A stretch of DNA of 11,411 bases, taken from positions 1 to 11,411 of the forward strand of contig DAIDIX010000035.1 in assembly GCA_027451645.1 (NCBI GenBank), written 5' to 3'. Positions 1 to 5,517 of the stretch are shown piece by piece. This DNA is from Candidatus Dormiibacterota bacterium (GTDB taxonomy: Bacteria > Chloroflexota > Dormibacteria > Aeolococcales > Aeolococcaceae). The notes beneath the pieces are model-generated. The model did not search any database. It was not told where the DNA came from and saw nothing but the letters and a program-made list of their open reading frames with translations. The translations under genes and the position numbers were made by a program. Numbering within the stretch: position 1 is the first letter of the stretch; every line of letters starts with the position of its first letter.

Positions 1-316
1 CACTGAAGAGACGTGCAAGATCGCTCTGGGGATCCCGGGAGGTAATGGAATCAACTGGCGTGTAGGATCGCGATCGATCACGGTATATCGTGTCGGCCAC
101 AAAGAGTGTTGCCTCATACCGGGACTTGTGGAACCGCCTGTCCCATCGTGAGAGCTGAAGATACCCCTCTGTTGTGGATGTCCGAAAATCGGTCCACTTC
201 CCAGTGTCATGGACTGATCTCTCTCTGGCGTATGCACGCTTCCATCCACGTTTGGGTGTTCTGCCATGTGCCATGCGAGAGATGGTCGAAATAAGTTGTT
301 CGCTCATGCTCACCAT
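1..316 (-). CDS. Unrecognised basic protein, N-terminal part (runs off the window)
   Basis: The minus strand is open from an ATG at 316 to the left edge, giving 105 visible residues with no C-terminus. The start is chosen because AGGA (323-326) lies 6 nt upstream; the same frame is also open from another ATG at 404-406. The visible protein is strongly basic, with an Arg/Lys patch at about residues 19-33 (RTPKRGWKRAYARER) and a Trp/Phe/Tyr-rich middle (W41, F44, Y52, W58, F62). I see no signal peptide or membrane segment, and I recognise no family. Codon choices such as GAG, GCA, CTC and CTT resemble the neighbouring genes. The opposite strand is also open over 2-151 but has less coding-like content. 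A basic nucleic-acid-binding role is possible but is only a guess from composition. Confidence 0.55.
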   Translation of the reverse strand, partial: MVSMSEQLISTISRMAHGRTPKRGWKRAYARERSVHDTGKWTDFRTSTTEGYLQLSRWDRRFHKSRYEATLFVADTIYRDRSRSYTPVDSITSRDPQSDLARLFS

Positions 317-980
317 CTTGTTTCCTGCATGAAGACATGGAACGGACAAAGCAGCCAATCGAGACATGTCAAGCCAGGAAAGGGCAACAGACAGCGTATG
401 CTTCATTCACGTCAGCATGGTCGTCGGGAAGTGCGCAGAGACTTGAGCACTGCACCCAGCACCATCAGCCAGTTGCATTGCAGCTGATTCTGCAGTGGTG
501 GAGTATGGTTCTATCTGGTTGGCTCGGAGACCCCCAAGGTCTGAATCGAGCAGCACTCCTGGGAGAAGCTTGTCTTTGAGCATGGATAGTGCGCTCAGCT
601 TTTTCAGTAGCCCTGCCACGTCTATCTGCTGTTGCGTACAGTCGTGCAAGAGCACTCTCAGAATCACGGGCCGTCATTGAACACCAGAGAGAGTTCGCGC
701 ATTCCCTGATTAGCTCGTCCGTACACAAAAGGCTCTGCCCCGTGCTGATGCCAGCGGATGCCCCTGGGCCATCGCCGGATGATACGGTTCCCATTTTGTG
801 CGAGTGTCTTGCACTAGTCATATGCATGTCTACGAGTCCAAACTCGGTGTGCAGGACCTTCTTCGAGGATACGGAATATTGTGGAATTCCGTCGTTCACT
901 CATGATCCATGTGATTTTTGGAACGGAAGGAGATATAGCAGACAAATGCACCACTTCGGCAGGCACGTCAGAATGGAGTG
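317..980. other. Stretch of about 660 bases with no confident gene
   Basis: This stretch lies between the nfeD stop and the start of the left-edge gene, downstream of nfeD in transcription. Several overlapping frames are open (minus 407-667, minus 465-899, plus 589-993), but none has a convincing ribosome binding site or a recognisable family. An imperfect palindrome lies at 871-892: arms ACGGAAT and ATTCCGT around an 8-nt centre. No T-run follows it, so it does not look like a terminator. The region may be degraded coding sequence, or regulatory sequence for the left-edge gene. No tRNA-like cloverleaf was noticed. Confidence 0.5.
407..667 (-). pseudogene. Short hypothetical ORF or gene remnant, same frame as the gene at 1-316
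   Basis: An 86-codon frame runs from a GTG at 667 to a TGA at 407-409. It has no Shine-Dalgarno sequence. The stretch from about residue 20 onward (LLKKLSALSMLKDKLLPG, then DSDLGG) looks protein-like. The TGA is followed directly by an in-frame ATG at 404-406, and that frame stays open to the left edge of the window. This could therefore be a small gene translationally coupled (TGAATG) to the next one, the 5' part of one gene broken by a nonsense codon, or chance. A second minus-strand frame (465-899) overlaps it and also looks partly coding-like upstream of about 600, which would fit a frameshifted remnant. No family is recognised. Confidence 0.25.
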
Positions 981-1451
981 TCAGTCCTCGTGATCTTCAT
1001 GTGTGTCAGCATGGTTCTCGGGCAGTACCCAGAGTGTTGTGCTCTGCACCTTGTCCACGACTATGCGTGTTCCTGCCTTGAGGGAGTGGGCAGCTGTGGT
1101 GACTGCTTTCCATGATTCTCCTTCAACCTTGACCCGTCCAGGCTCGCTTGCGTCTCCTACCTCGACCTCGACCACTCCAACTCTGCCCGTCATGGTTGAC
1201 CGGGTTGGTTCAACAAGCTCATGTGCATGATGGCCATGACGAAAACGCCGGAGCGCATACGGTCGGAGAGTCAGTACGAGAACAGCCGAGAGTACTACCC
1301 ATACAAGGAACTGTGCCCACATCGGAACTCCGAGGATGGAGAGAATGAGAGTCACGATGGAGCTCACTGCCATGAACACGGCAACAAATGCTGCAGAGTG
1401 AAACTCCAATGCAATGCATACAAGCGCAACGATCAGCCAGAAGAACCACAT
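981..1451 (-). CDS. NfeD-like membrane protein with C-terminal OB-fold domain
   Basis: The product is a short NfeD-family protein of 156 residues. Residues 1-63 carry about three hydrophobic segments (2-25, 27-42 and 46-63). They are followed by a basic His-rich loop (R69-H77) and a soluble domain from about 87 to 143. That domain has the family pattern of TGRVGVV, then PGRVKVEGESW, then KAGTRIVVDKV; the NfeD C-terminus is known to form an OB-fold. The tail is acidic and His-rich (HEDHED). NfeD proteins usually partner stomatin/flotillin-type proteins in membrane organisation, but no such gene is in the window. The frame is open much further upstream, to 1631. I prefer the ATG at 1451 because it begins directly with the membrane segment and because TACCAT lies exactly 6 nt upstream, as in a leaderless mRNA. 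Alternative in-frame ATGs lie at 1490 and 1487. The gene is divergent from the Mrp gene. Confidence 0.85.
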   Translation of the reverse strand: MWFFWLIVALVCIALEFHSAAFVAVFMAVSSIVTLILSILGVPMWAQFLVWVVLSAVLVLTLRPYALRRFRHGHHAHELVEPTRSTMTGRVGVVEVEVGDASEPGRVKVEGESWKAVTTAAHSLKAGTRIVVDKVQSTTLWVLPENHADTHEDHED

Positions 1452-1457
1452 GGCATC

Positions 1458-1463
1458 ATGGTA
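1458..1463 (-). promoter_or_regulatory. Predicted -10 element (TACCAT) for leaderless nfeD
   Basis: On the minus strand TACCAT is followed by 6 nt and then the ATG at 1451. That would place transcription initiation at about the start codon. No Shine-Dalgarno sequence precedes this ATG. A partial -35 match (ATGTCA) lies 18 nt upstream of the hexamer. The same TAnnnT-N6-start arrangement is seen for mrp and for the dCMP deaminase gene. Confidence 0.45.
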
Positions 1464-1550
1464 CACGGTGGAAACATCGCTTGACATCATGTGTAGACAT
1501 TTTTCTTTTGAATGTCGAGTGCAGCGGTCGGTGTTCAGACATGATTTCCG

Positions 1551-1556
1551 TATACT
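1551..1556 (+). promoter_or_regulatory. Predicted -10 element (TATACT) for leaderless mrp
   Basis: TATACT lies exactly 6 nt before the mrp ATG at 1563, and no Shine-Dalgarno sequence is present in between. The -35 position shows no good match to TTGACA, which is not unusual for actinobacterial promoters. Transcription would start at about 1562-1563, giving a leaderless mRNA. Confidence 0.55.
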
Positions 1557-1562
1557 TGGGAT

Positions 1563-2672
1563 ATGAGTCGTCCCTGTACTGAATCGAACATTCTGGACCA
1601 GCTGAGGACAGTAGTGGATCCGGAACTCCATAAAGATGTCGTGACCCTGAACATGGTTCGTGACATCGTCATCGACGGTTCCACAGTAGCCATGCGTGTA
1701 GTGCTCACAACGCCAGCATGTCCACTCCGGGAGCGGATCCAGCAGGATATCGAGCAGGCACTCATCGGCGAGATCGAAGGCATTACTTCAGTCAAGCTCA
1801 CCTGGGATGCAGAGGTTACACGCATGCCAGGACTTCCTGGACGGCAGGAAATACAGGGTGTCAGGAACACCATTGCAGTGAGTGCTGGAAAGGGTGGTGT
1901 TGGCAAGTCGACAGTAAGCGTGAATCTTGCCCTTGCTCTCCATGCATCAGGTGCAAAGGTTGGGCTTCTCGATGCGGACATCTACGGTCCGAACATTCCC
2001 ATCATGCTCGGTATCGAGGATGAGAAGATCATGGGAACAAATGAGGAGATGTATCCTGTCATGGTGAACGGGATCGCTGTCATCTCGTTTGGCATGGTGC
2101 TCAAGAAGGGACAGCCAGTCATCTGGCGTGGCCCGATGCTTGGGAAGGCACTTCGCGAGTTCCTCTACAACGTTGTGTGGGGTGAACTTGATTACCTCAT
2201 TATTGATCTTCCCCCTGGTACTGGTGATGTGCAGCTGAGCCTTGCCCAGAGTGCACCTCTGGGTGGAGCAGTCATTGTTACGACACCACAGGATGTCGCC
2301 ATTGCGGATGTTGCACGGGGAATCTCGATGTTCCAGCAGCTCAATGTTCCTGTCCTTGGAGTCATTGAGAACATGAGCACATTTGTCTGCCCGCACTGTG
2401 GGGAGGAAACCTCCATCTTCGGCAGCGGTGGTGGTGAGGAGATTGCTTCAGCCTATGACATTCCGCTTCTCGGGAGTCTGCCACTGGATCCGAAGATCCG
2501 GACAGGCGTGCCAGGAGCTGGACCTGTGCTCGCAGCAGAGCCTGACGGGCCGATCGCAGCTGCATTCCGCAGTGTTGCTGAGCACCTTGCAGGTCAGCTG
2601 AGTACAGTGAACCTTGCAGGAGCGTCTGCACCTACCATGCCAAGCGGACCGAGAATTCCTCTCCGCCAGTAG
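1563..2672 (+). CDS. mrp: Mrp/ApbC-type iron-sulfur cluster carrier ATPase
   Basis: This P-loop ATPase of 369 residues belongs to the Mrp/NBP35 family, which binds Fe-S clusters and transfers them to apo-proteins in the cytosol. An N-terminal MIP18 (DUF59) domain spans about residues 8-82 and includes the family motif TPACP (50-54). The ParA-like ATPase domain begins at about 101. It has the deviant Walker A GKGGVGKS (109-116), DADIYGPNIP (137-146), a Walker B region with IIDLPPGTGD (213-222), and TPQDVAIADV (241-250). The CPHC pair (C276, C279) is the expected cluster-bridging motif at the dimer interface. Length and domain order are normal for bacterial Mrp, with a slightly extended Ala/Pro-rich C-terminus. 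No Shine-Dalgarno sequence precedes the ATG; TATACT 6 nt upstream suggests a leaderless transcript. It is divergent from nfeD and convergent with the HD gene. Confidence 0.96.
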   Translation: MSRPCTESNILDQLRTVVDPELHKDVVTLNMVRDIVIDGSTVAMRVVLTTPACPLRERIQQDIEQALIGEIEGITSVKLTWDAEVTRMPGLPGRQEIQGVRNTIAVSAGKGGVGKSTVSVNLALALHASGAKVGLLDADIYGPNIPIMLGIEDEKIMGTNEEMYPVMVNGIAVISFGMVLKKGQPVIWRGPMLGKALREFLYNVVWGELDYLIIDLPPGTGDVQLSLAQSAPLGGAVIVTTPQDVAIADVARGISMFQQLNVPVLGVIENMSTFVCPHCGEETSIFGSGGGEEIASAYDIPLLGSLPLDPKIRTGVPGAGPVLAAEPDGPIAAAFRSVAEHLAGQLSTVNLAGASAPTMPSGPRIPLRQ

Positions 2673-2687
2673 GGGAGAAGGGAATTC
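2653..2687. terminator. Imperfect hairpin between the convergent mrp and HD genes
   Basis: Arms at 2653-2664 and 2674-2687 can pair: an 8-bp outer stem (one G-T), a 2-base bulge and a 4-bp inner stem, with a 9-nt loop that contains the mrp stop codon. The gap between the convergent stops is only 40 bases. No T-run follows on either strand, so termination is inferred from position and the fold alone. Confidence 0.3.
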
Positions 2688-2712
2688 CCGGGAACTGCCC
2701 AGGGATACTCCA

Positions 2713-4116
2713 TCACGATCGGACTGAGCGTCTGTCCTGGAGCAGCTTTGTCGTGAGCCTGTTGAGCGGCTCAAGCGCCTTCTCGGTATCCGTGAAGACA
2801 CGGATAAGCTGGTTGTACTGGGGGAGCCGTGTGACGAGTTCTGTGGTCTTTGCACGCTCAATGCCCTGCATCGGGTCATAGATGGTGACCATGCCGTCCT
2901 CAGCCATGGGATTGTGCGGTGCGATCTTTGCGCTTGCTACATCGACTTCGATCTTCAGTGATGGATACGTAGCCTTGAGTTCTCCAAGAAGCTTCTTCGT
3001 GAATGCAGAGGCGTTGACATCCCTGTGGAGGATGTTCTCATAGGCGAGGTGCCAGGGAAGATCGCGGTTCACGATGCGCATCCACTGGTCCCCAAGCTTC
3101 TTCTTCGTTCCCGTAGCACTCCGCGCCCACTCCTGGACAGATTCGAGGAGGTACCAGTCAGTGAGACGGAGATATTCTGATGGGCGTTCAAGGGGCGATC
3201 CGTCCATGAGTTCCGAAATGGTCTCCCTGAATATCTCACGCATGCTGAGATCGAAGCGGCGTACTGTTCTGTGGTGGTACACCTGCATGTACATGTAGAG
3301 CCGTGAGGCGAGAAACATTTCAAGTGCACCCACAGCATGGGAGTGAAGGACAAGAGTGTCATCGTAGACGAAGGAGTAGTGGATGAGCCGTGTCACATCA
3401 ACAGGACCGAGCTTGACACCACACATGTGGGCATCGCGGGGGACATAGTCAAGGTTGTCGACTGTTGCAGGACCGCAGAGGACAGGTTTCAGGGCACGGA
3501 GCCAGTTGGGAGGCGTGTATCCCGGAATGTCACGGTCTGCCATGACCCAGGACACCCACATGGGATCGATGGATTCCCCTGGCTCAAAGGGATCGTTCGG
3601 ACTCCTGCGGATGGAGGAGATGAGTTCACCAAGGTAGTGCCCAATGAGATGACGGCCAATATCCTCATGGTCGAGATTCCATTGGGAGAGCACCTCATGG
3701 TCGAAGTAGTGTCCGAATGGACCGTGTCCGACATCATGGAGGAGTCCAGCAAGGCGGAGAGTCTCTTCAACGCATGCACGCGATGGGGCATCGGGGTATG
3801 CCTCGTGGAGAGATGGGGTGATGCGACGTGCAAAGAGGGAAGCGAGGTGCATTGTCCCCAGAAGATGGACGAAGCGGGAATGTTCTGCTGAAGGGAAGGT
3901 CCACCATGCGGACTGCAGCTGGTGGATGCGCCTCAGCCGCTGGAGCCAGGGTGTATCAAGAAGGTCCTGCTCACTTGCCTCTCCAGGATGTGGCTTTGTG
4001 ATTTCAATGTAGCCGTAGACTGGGTCAGCAAGGAGATGGACGTGATTGAACCGGTCATTGATGATGTCATGCGTGAGCGTTGGTGGTTCTTCAAACGGGA
4101 TGGCAAGCGGATCCAT
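2713..4116 (-). CDS. SAMHD1/dGTPase-like HD-domain phosphohydrolase
   Basis: This cytosolic HD-domain protein of 467 residues belongs to the SAMHD1-like group (COG1078 type), whose characterised members hydrolyse dNTPs or other nucleotides. The N-terminal signature is present: DPVYGYIEI (31-39) and LDTPWLQRLRRIHQL (53-67). The metal-binding set is intact: H84 in RFVHLLG, H127 and D128 in LLHDVGHGPFGH, and D220 in TVDNLDYVPRD, which aligns with the SAMHD1 VDKWDYFARD motif. The C-terminal half (about 250-467) is helical and has no motif I recognise; the last 40 residues carry nothing diagnostic. The start is the ATG at 4116, preceded by AGGAGG (4122-4127) at 5 nt. The gene begins 36 bases after the dCMP deaminase stop on the same strand, so the two are probably co-transcribed. 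This supports a role in deoxynucleotide metabolism. The exact substrate cannot be read from the sequence. Confidence 0.88.
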   Translation of the reverse strand: MDPLAIPFEEPPTLTHDIINDRFNHVHLLADPVYGYIEITKPHPGEASEQDLLDTPWLQRLRRIHQLQSAWWTFPSAEHSRFVHLLGTMHLASLFARRITPSLHEAYPDAPSRACVEETLRLAGLLHDVGHGPFGHYFDHEVLSQWNLDHEDIGRHLIGHYLGELISSIRRSPNDPFEPGESIDPMWVSWVMADRDIPGYTPPNWLRALKPVLCGPATVDNLDYVPRDAHMCGVKLGPVDVTRLIHYSFVYDDTLVLHSHAVGALEMFLASRLYMYMQVYHHRTVRRFDLSMREIFRETISELMDGSPLERPSEYLRLTDWYLLESVQEWARSATGTKKKLGDQWMRIVNRDLPWHLAYENILHRDVNASAFTKKLLGELKATYPSLKIEVDVASAKIAPHNPMAEDGMVTIYDPMQGIERAKTTELVTRLPQYNQLIRVFTDTEKALEPLNRLTTKLLQDRRSVRS

Positions 4117-4152
4117 CGACACCTCCTCACGGAATCGTATGCGGTAGTGCTG

Positions 4153-4746
4153 CTACCGCGACGTTGACTTCAGTGTACGGGCTTCCTGTGGGGCGATGTA
4201 CTGCTGGAAGAGGTCAATGGGATCGTGGTCGAGCGGTCCAATCTGCTGGAATACAGTAAAGCGGGCAGCAAGTGCCTCGTACTGCTCTGCAAAAACAGGA
4301 TCATCGTATGCATCGAGCGGGTTCCATTCTCCATAGTAGTAGCATTCCGAAATGCCTGCCTGGAGCATCTCCTTGAGGCAGCCAAAACAGGGCTGGAGAG
4401 TTGAGGTCATGGCAGCTCCAAGGGTCTGCTGCCCAAAGCGTGCTGCTGTGAGAATGGCATTCTGTTCCGCATGCACACAGATGCATACATCATATGAGCC
4501 ACCTTTCATTCCGTGATTGCTGGCACGCTGTGAACAGCGGTAGCAGCCGCCTTCTGAGCAGTTTGGGACACCGAATGGAGTGCCGTTGTAGCCTGTTCCA
4601 AGCACTCTGCCCTCCCGTGAGAGGACTGCTCCAACATGTCGGCCAAGGCAGTCAGCCCGTGCCCGTGCTGCGAATGCGAGGAGAAGAAAGTATGTCTCTT
4701 TGTCGGGTCTGATGGGTGCTGAGCCTGGAGCATGTGTCGTATTCAC
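4153..4746 (-). CDS. dCMP deaminase (ComEB-type cytidine/deoxycytidylate deaminase family)
   Basis: The product is a 197-residue zinc deaminase expected to convert dCMP to dUMP, the substrate of thymidylate synthase. The catalytic zinc motif is complete: VHAEQNAI (91-98, H92 and E94) and PCFGC (119-123, C120 and C123). The dCMP-deaminase features YNGTPFG (53-59) and a Cys-rich insert (C63, C68, C71, C88, C90) resemble the second zinc site of the T4/ComEB group. The C-terminal 55 residues extend past the core domain. The frame is open far upstream, to 5106, but that stretch is antisense to the CPBP gene and lacks domain content. I choose the GTG at 4746, which puts TACGCT exactly 6 nt upstream and leaves a short N-terminus before the domain. 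No Shine-Dalgarno sequence is visible. The HD gene follows 36 bases downstream; the CPBP gene is divergent. A tRNA or free-cytidine deaminase is less likely given the YNG and Cys-rich motifs. Confidence 0.9.
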   Translation of the reverse strand: MNTTHAPGSAPIRPDKETYFLLLAFAARARADCLGRHVGAVLSREGRVLGTGYNGTPFGVPNCSEGGCYRCSQRASNHGMKGGSYDVCICVHAEQNAILTAARFGQQTLGAAMTSTLQPCFGCLKEMLQAGISECYYYGEWNPLDAYDDPVFAEQYEALAARFTVFQQIGPLDHDPIDLFQQYIAPQEARTLKSTSR

Positions 4747-4752
4747 GTCACT

Positions 4753-4758
4753 AGCGTA
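4753..4758 (-). promoter_or_regulatory. Predicted -10 element (TACGCT) for a leaderless dCMP deaminase mRNA
   Basis: On the minus strand TACGCT is followed by 6 nt and then the GTG at 4746, the same geometry as for mrp and nfeD. No Shine-Dalgarno sequence lies before the GTG and no clear -35 is seen. The divergent CPBP gene starts 45 bases further on, so both promoters share 4747-4803. Confidence 0.45.
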
Positions 4759-4803
4759 CGATGTCGGCAGGGGTGAGTGCTTCGGGGACGACTGGAGGAC
4801 GAT

Positions 4804-5517
4804 ATGCACGTATGGGCACTTGCAGTGCTTGTTCTGCTTGCGGGCTGGACACTGCTTGGAGCATACCGGTATCCACGAATGAAGGAAAAGCTCAGGAGTG
4901 GCAACCGCAGGGCACTTCTTCGCATGTACCGAACCACCATTGCAGGCCAGATTGTCATGGCAGGGATTGCCATTGTGGGAATGCGGAATGCAGTCTTCAG
5001 TACACCAGCACTTGGTGGGGGATCCTATGCTGCTCTTGCAGCTGGGGTTGCGATTGGGTGCAGTGTGGCCCTCCTGCTCGCTATCGTTATCACACGGCTC
5101 AAGCATCGTGGCAGTGATCCTGAGGTTCCCATTGTCGGGGATATTCGGGATCTCATACCCCGTACTCGCGAGGAACGGTTATGGTTCCTTGGGGTTGCAC
5201 TCTGTGCTGGAGTGTGCGAGGAGATTCTCTTCCGTGGATTTGGCTTCTATGGGCTCCATCTCCTCGGACTTCCGTATGGAGTTGTGTGGCTTGCAGATGG
5301 TATCCTCTTTGGCCTGGCTCATCTCTACCAGGGGATCCGTGGCATGATCGGTACAGCAGTCATGGGGATTGTCTTTGCACTCATTTACGGATTTGCTGGT
5401 GTGCTTTTCTTTGGCATGATCCTGCACTTCGTTCTCGATGCACGACTCACGCTCATCCCCTCTTCATGGCTGGGTCCCAATGGAGGAGTCGAAGGGAGCA
5501 CTTCGGAGCCTGGTTAG
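4804..5517 (+). CDS. CPBP-family intramembrane glutamic endopeptidase (CAAX/Abi protease type)
   Basis: The product is a polytopic membrane protein of 237 residues. Hydrophobic segments lie at about 3-20, 47-62, 75-97, 128-140, 150-170, 182-198 and 200-215. The C-terminal half has all three CPBP protease motifs: EEILFR (139-144, the EExxxR motif), FGLAH (169-173, FxxxH) and HFVLD (208-212, HxxxD). Family members cleave membrane-embedded substrates; the CAAX protease Rce1 and bacteriocin-immunity proteins belong here. The start is the ATG at 4804, with GGAGGA at 4794-4799; an in-frame GTG at 4777 is less likely. Its stop (5515-5517) overlaps the xylH stop on the other strand. No substrate or lanthipeptide/bacteriocin gene is nearby, so its target is unknown. 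Confidence 0.9.
   Translation: MHVWALAVLVLLAGWTLLGAYRYPRMKEKLRSGNRRALLRMYRTTIAGQIVMAGIAIVGMRNAVFSTPALGGGSYAALAAGVAIGCSVALLLAIVITRLKHRGSDPEVPIVGDIRDLIPRTREERLWFLGVALCAGVCEEILFRGFGFYGLHLLGLPYGVVWLADGILFGLAHLYQGIRGMIGTAVMGIVFALIYGFAGVLFFGMILHFVLDARLTLIPSSWLGPNGGVEGSTSEPG

Noticed and set aside
2..151. Plus-strand open frame at the left edge (possible C-terminus)
   Set aside because: The overlapping minus-strand frame is longer, has a good start with a ribosome binding site, and has codon choices closer to the neighbouring genes.
589..993. 134-residue plus-strand reading frame
   Set aside because: It has no ribosome binding site and unusual codons (CTA, ATA, TTG), runs into the end of nfeD, and has no recognisable domain.
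1452..1631. Upstream extension of nfeD to 1631
   Set aside because: It would overlap the start of mrp on the other strand, is hydrophilic and Cys/Arg-rich, and has no ribosome binding site. The membrane segment begins at the ATG at 1451.
3337..3891. 184-residue plus-strand reading frame
   Set aside because: It is a shadow of the HD-domain gene on the opposite strand and shows no independent start signal or family.
4153..5106. 317-residue reading frame extending the dCMP deaminase upstream
   Set aside because: The extra N-terminal 120 residues are antisense to the well-supported CPBP gene and have no domain character. The GTG at 4746 fits the family length and a promoter-spaced start.
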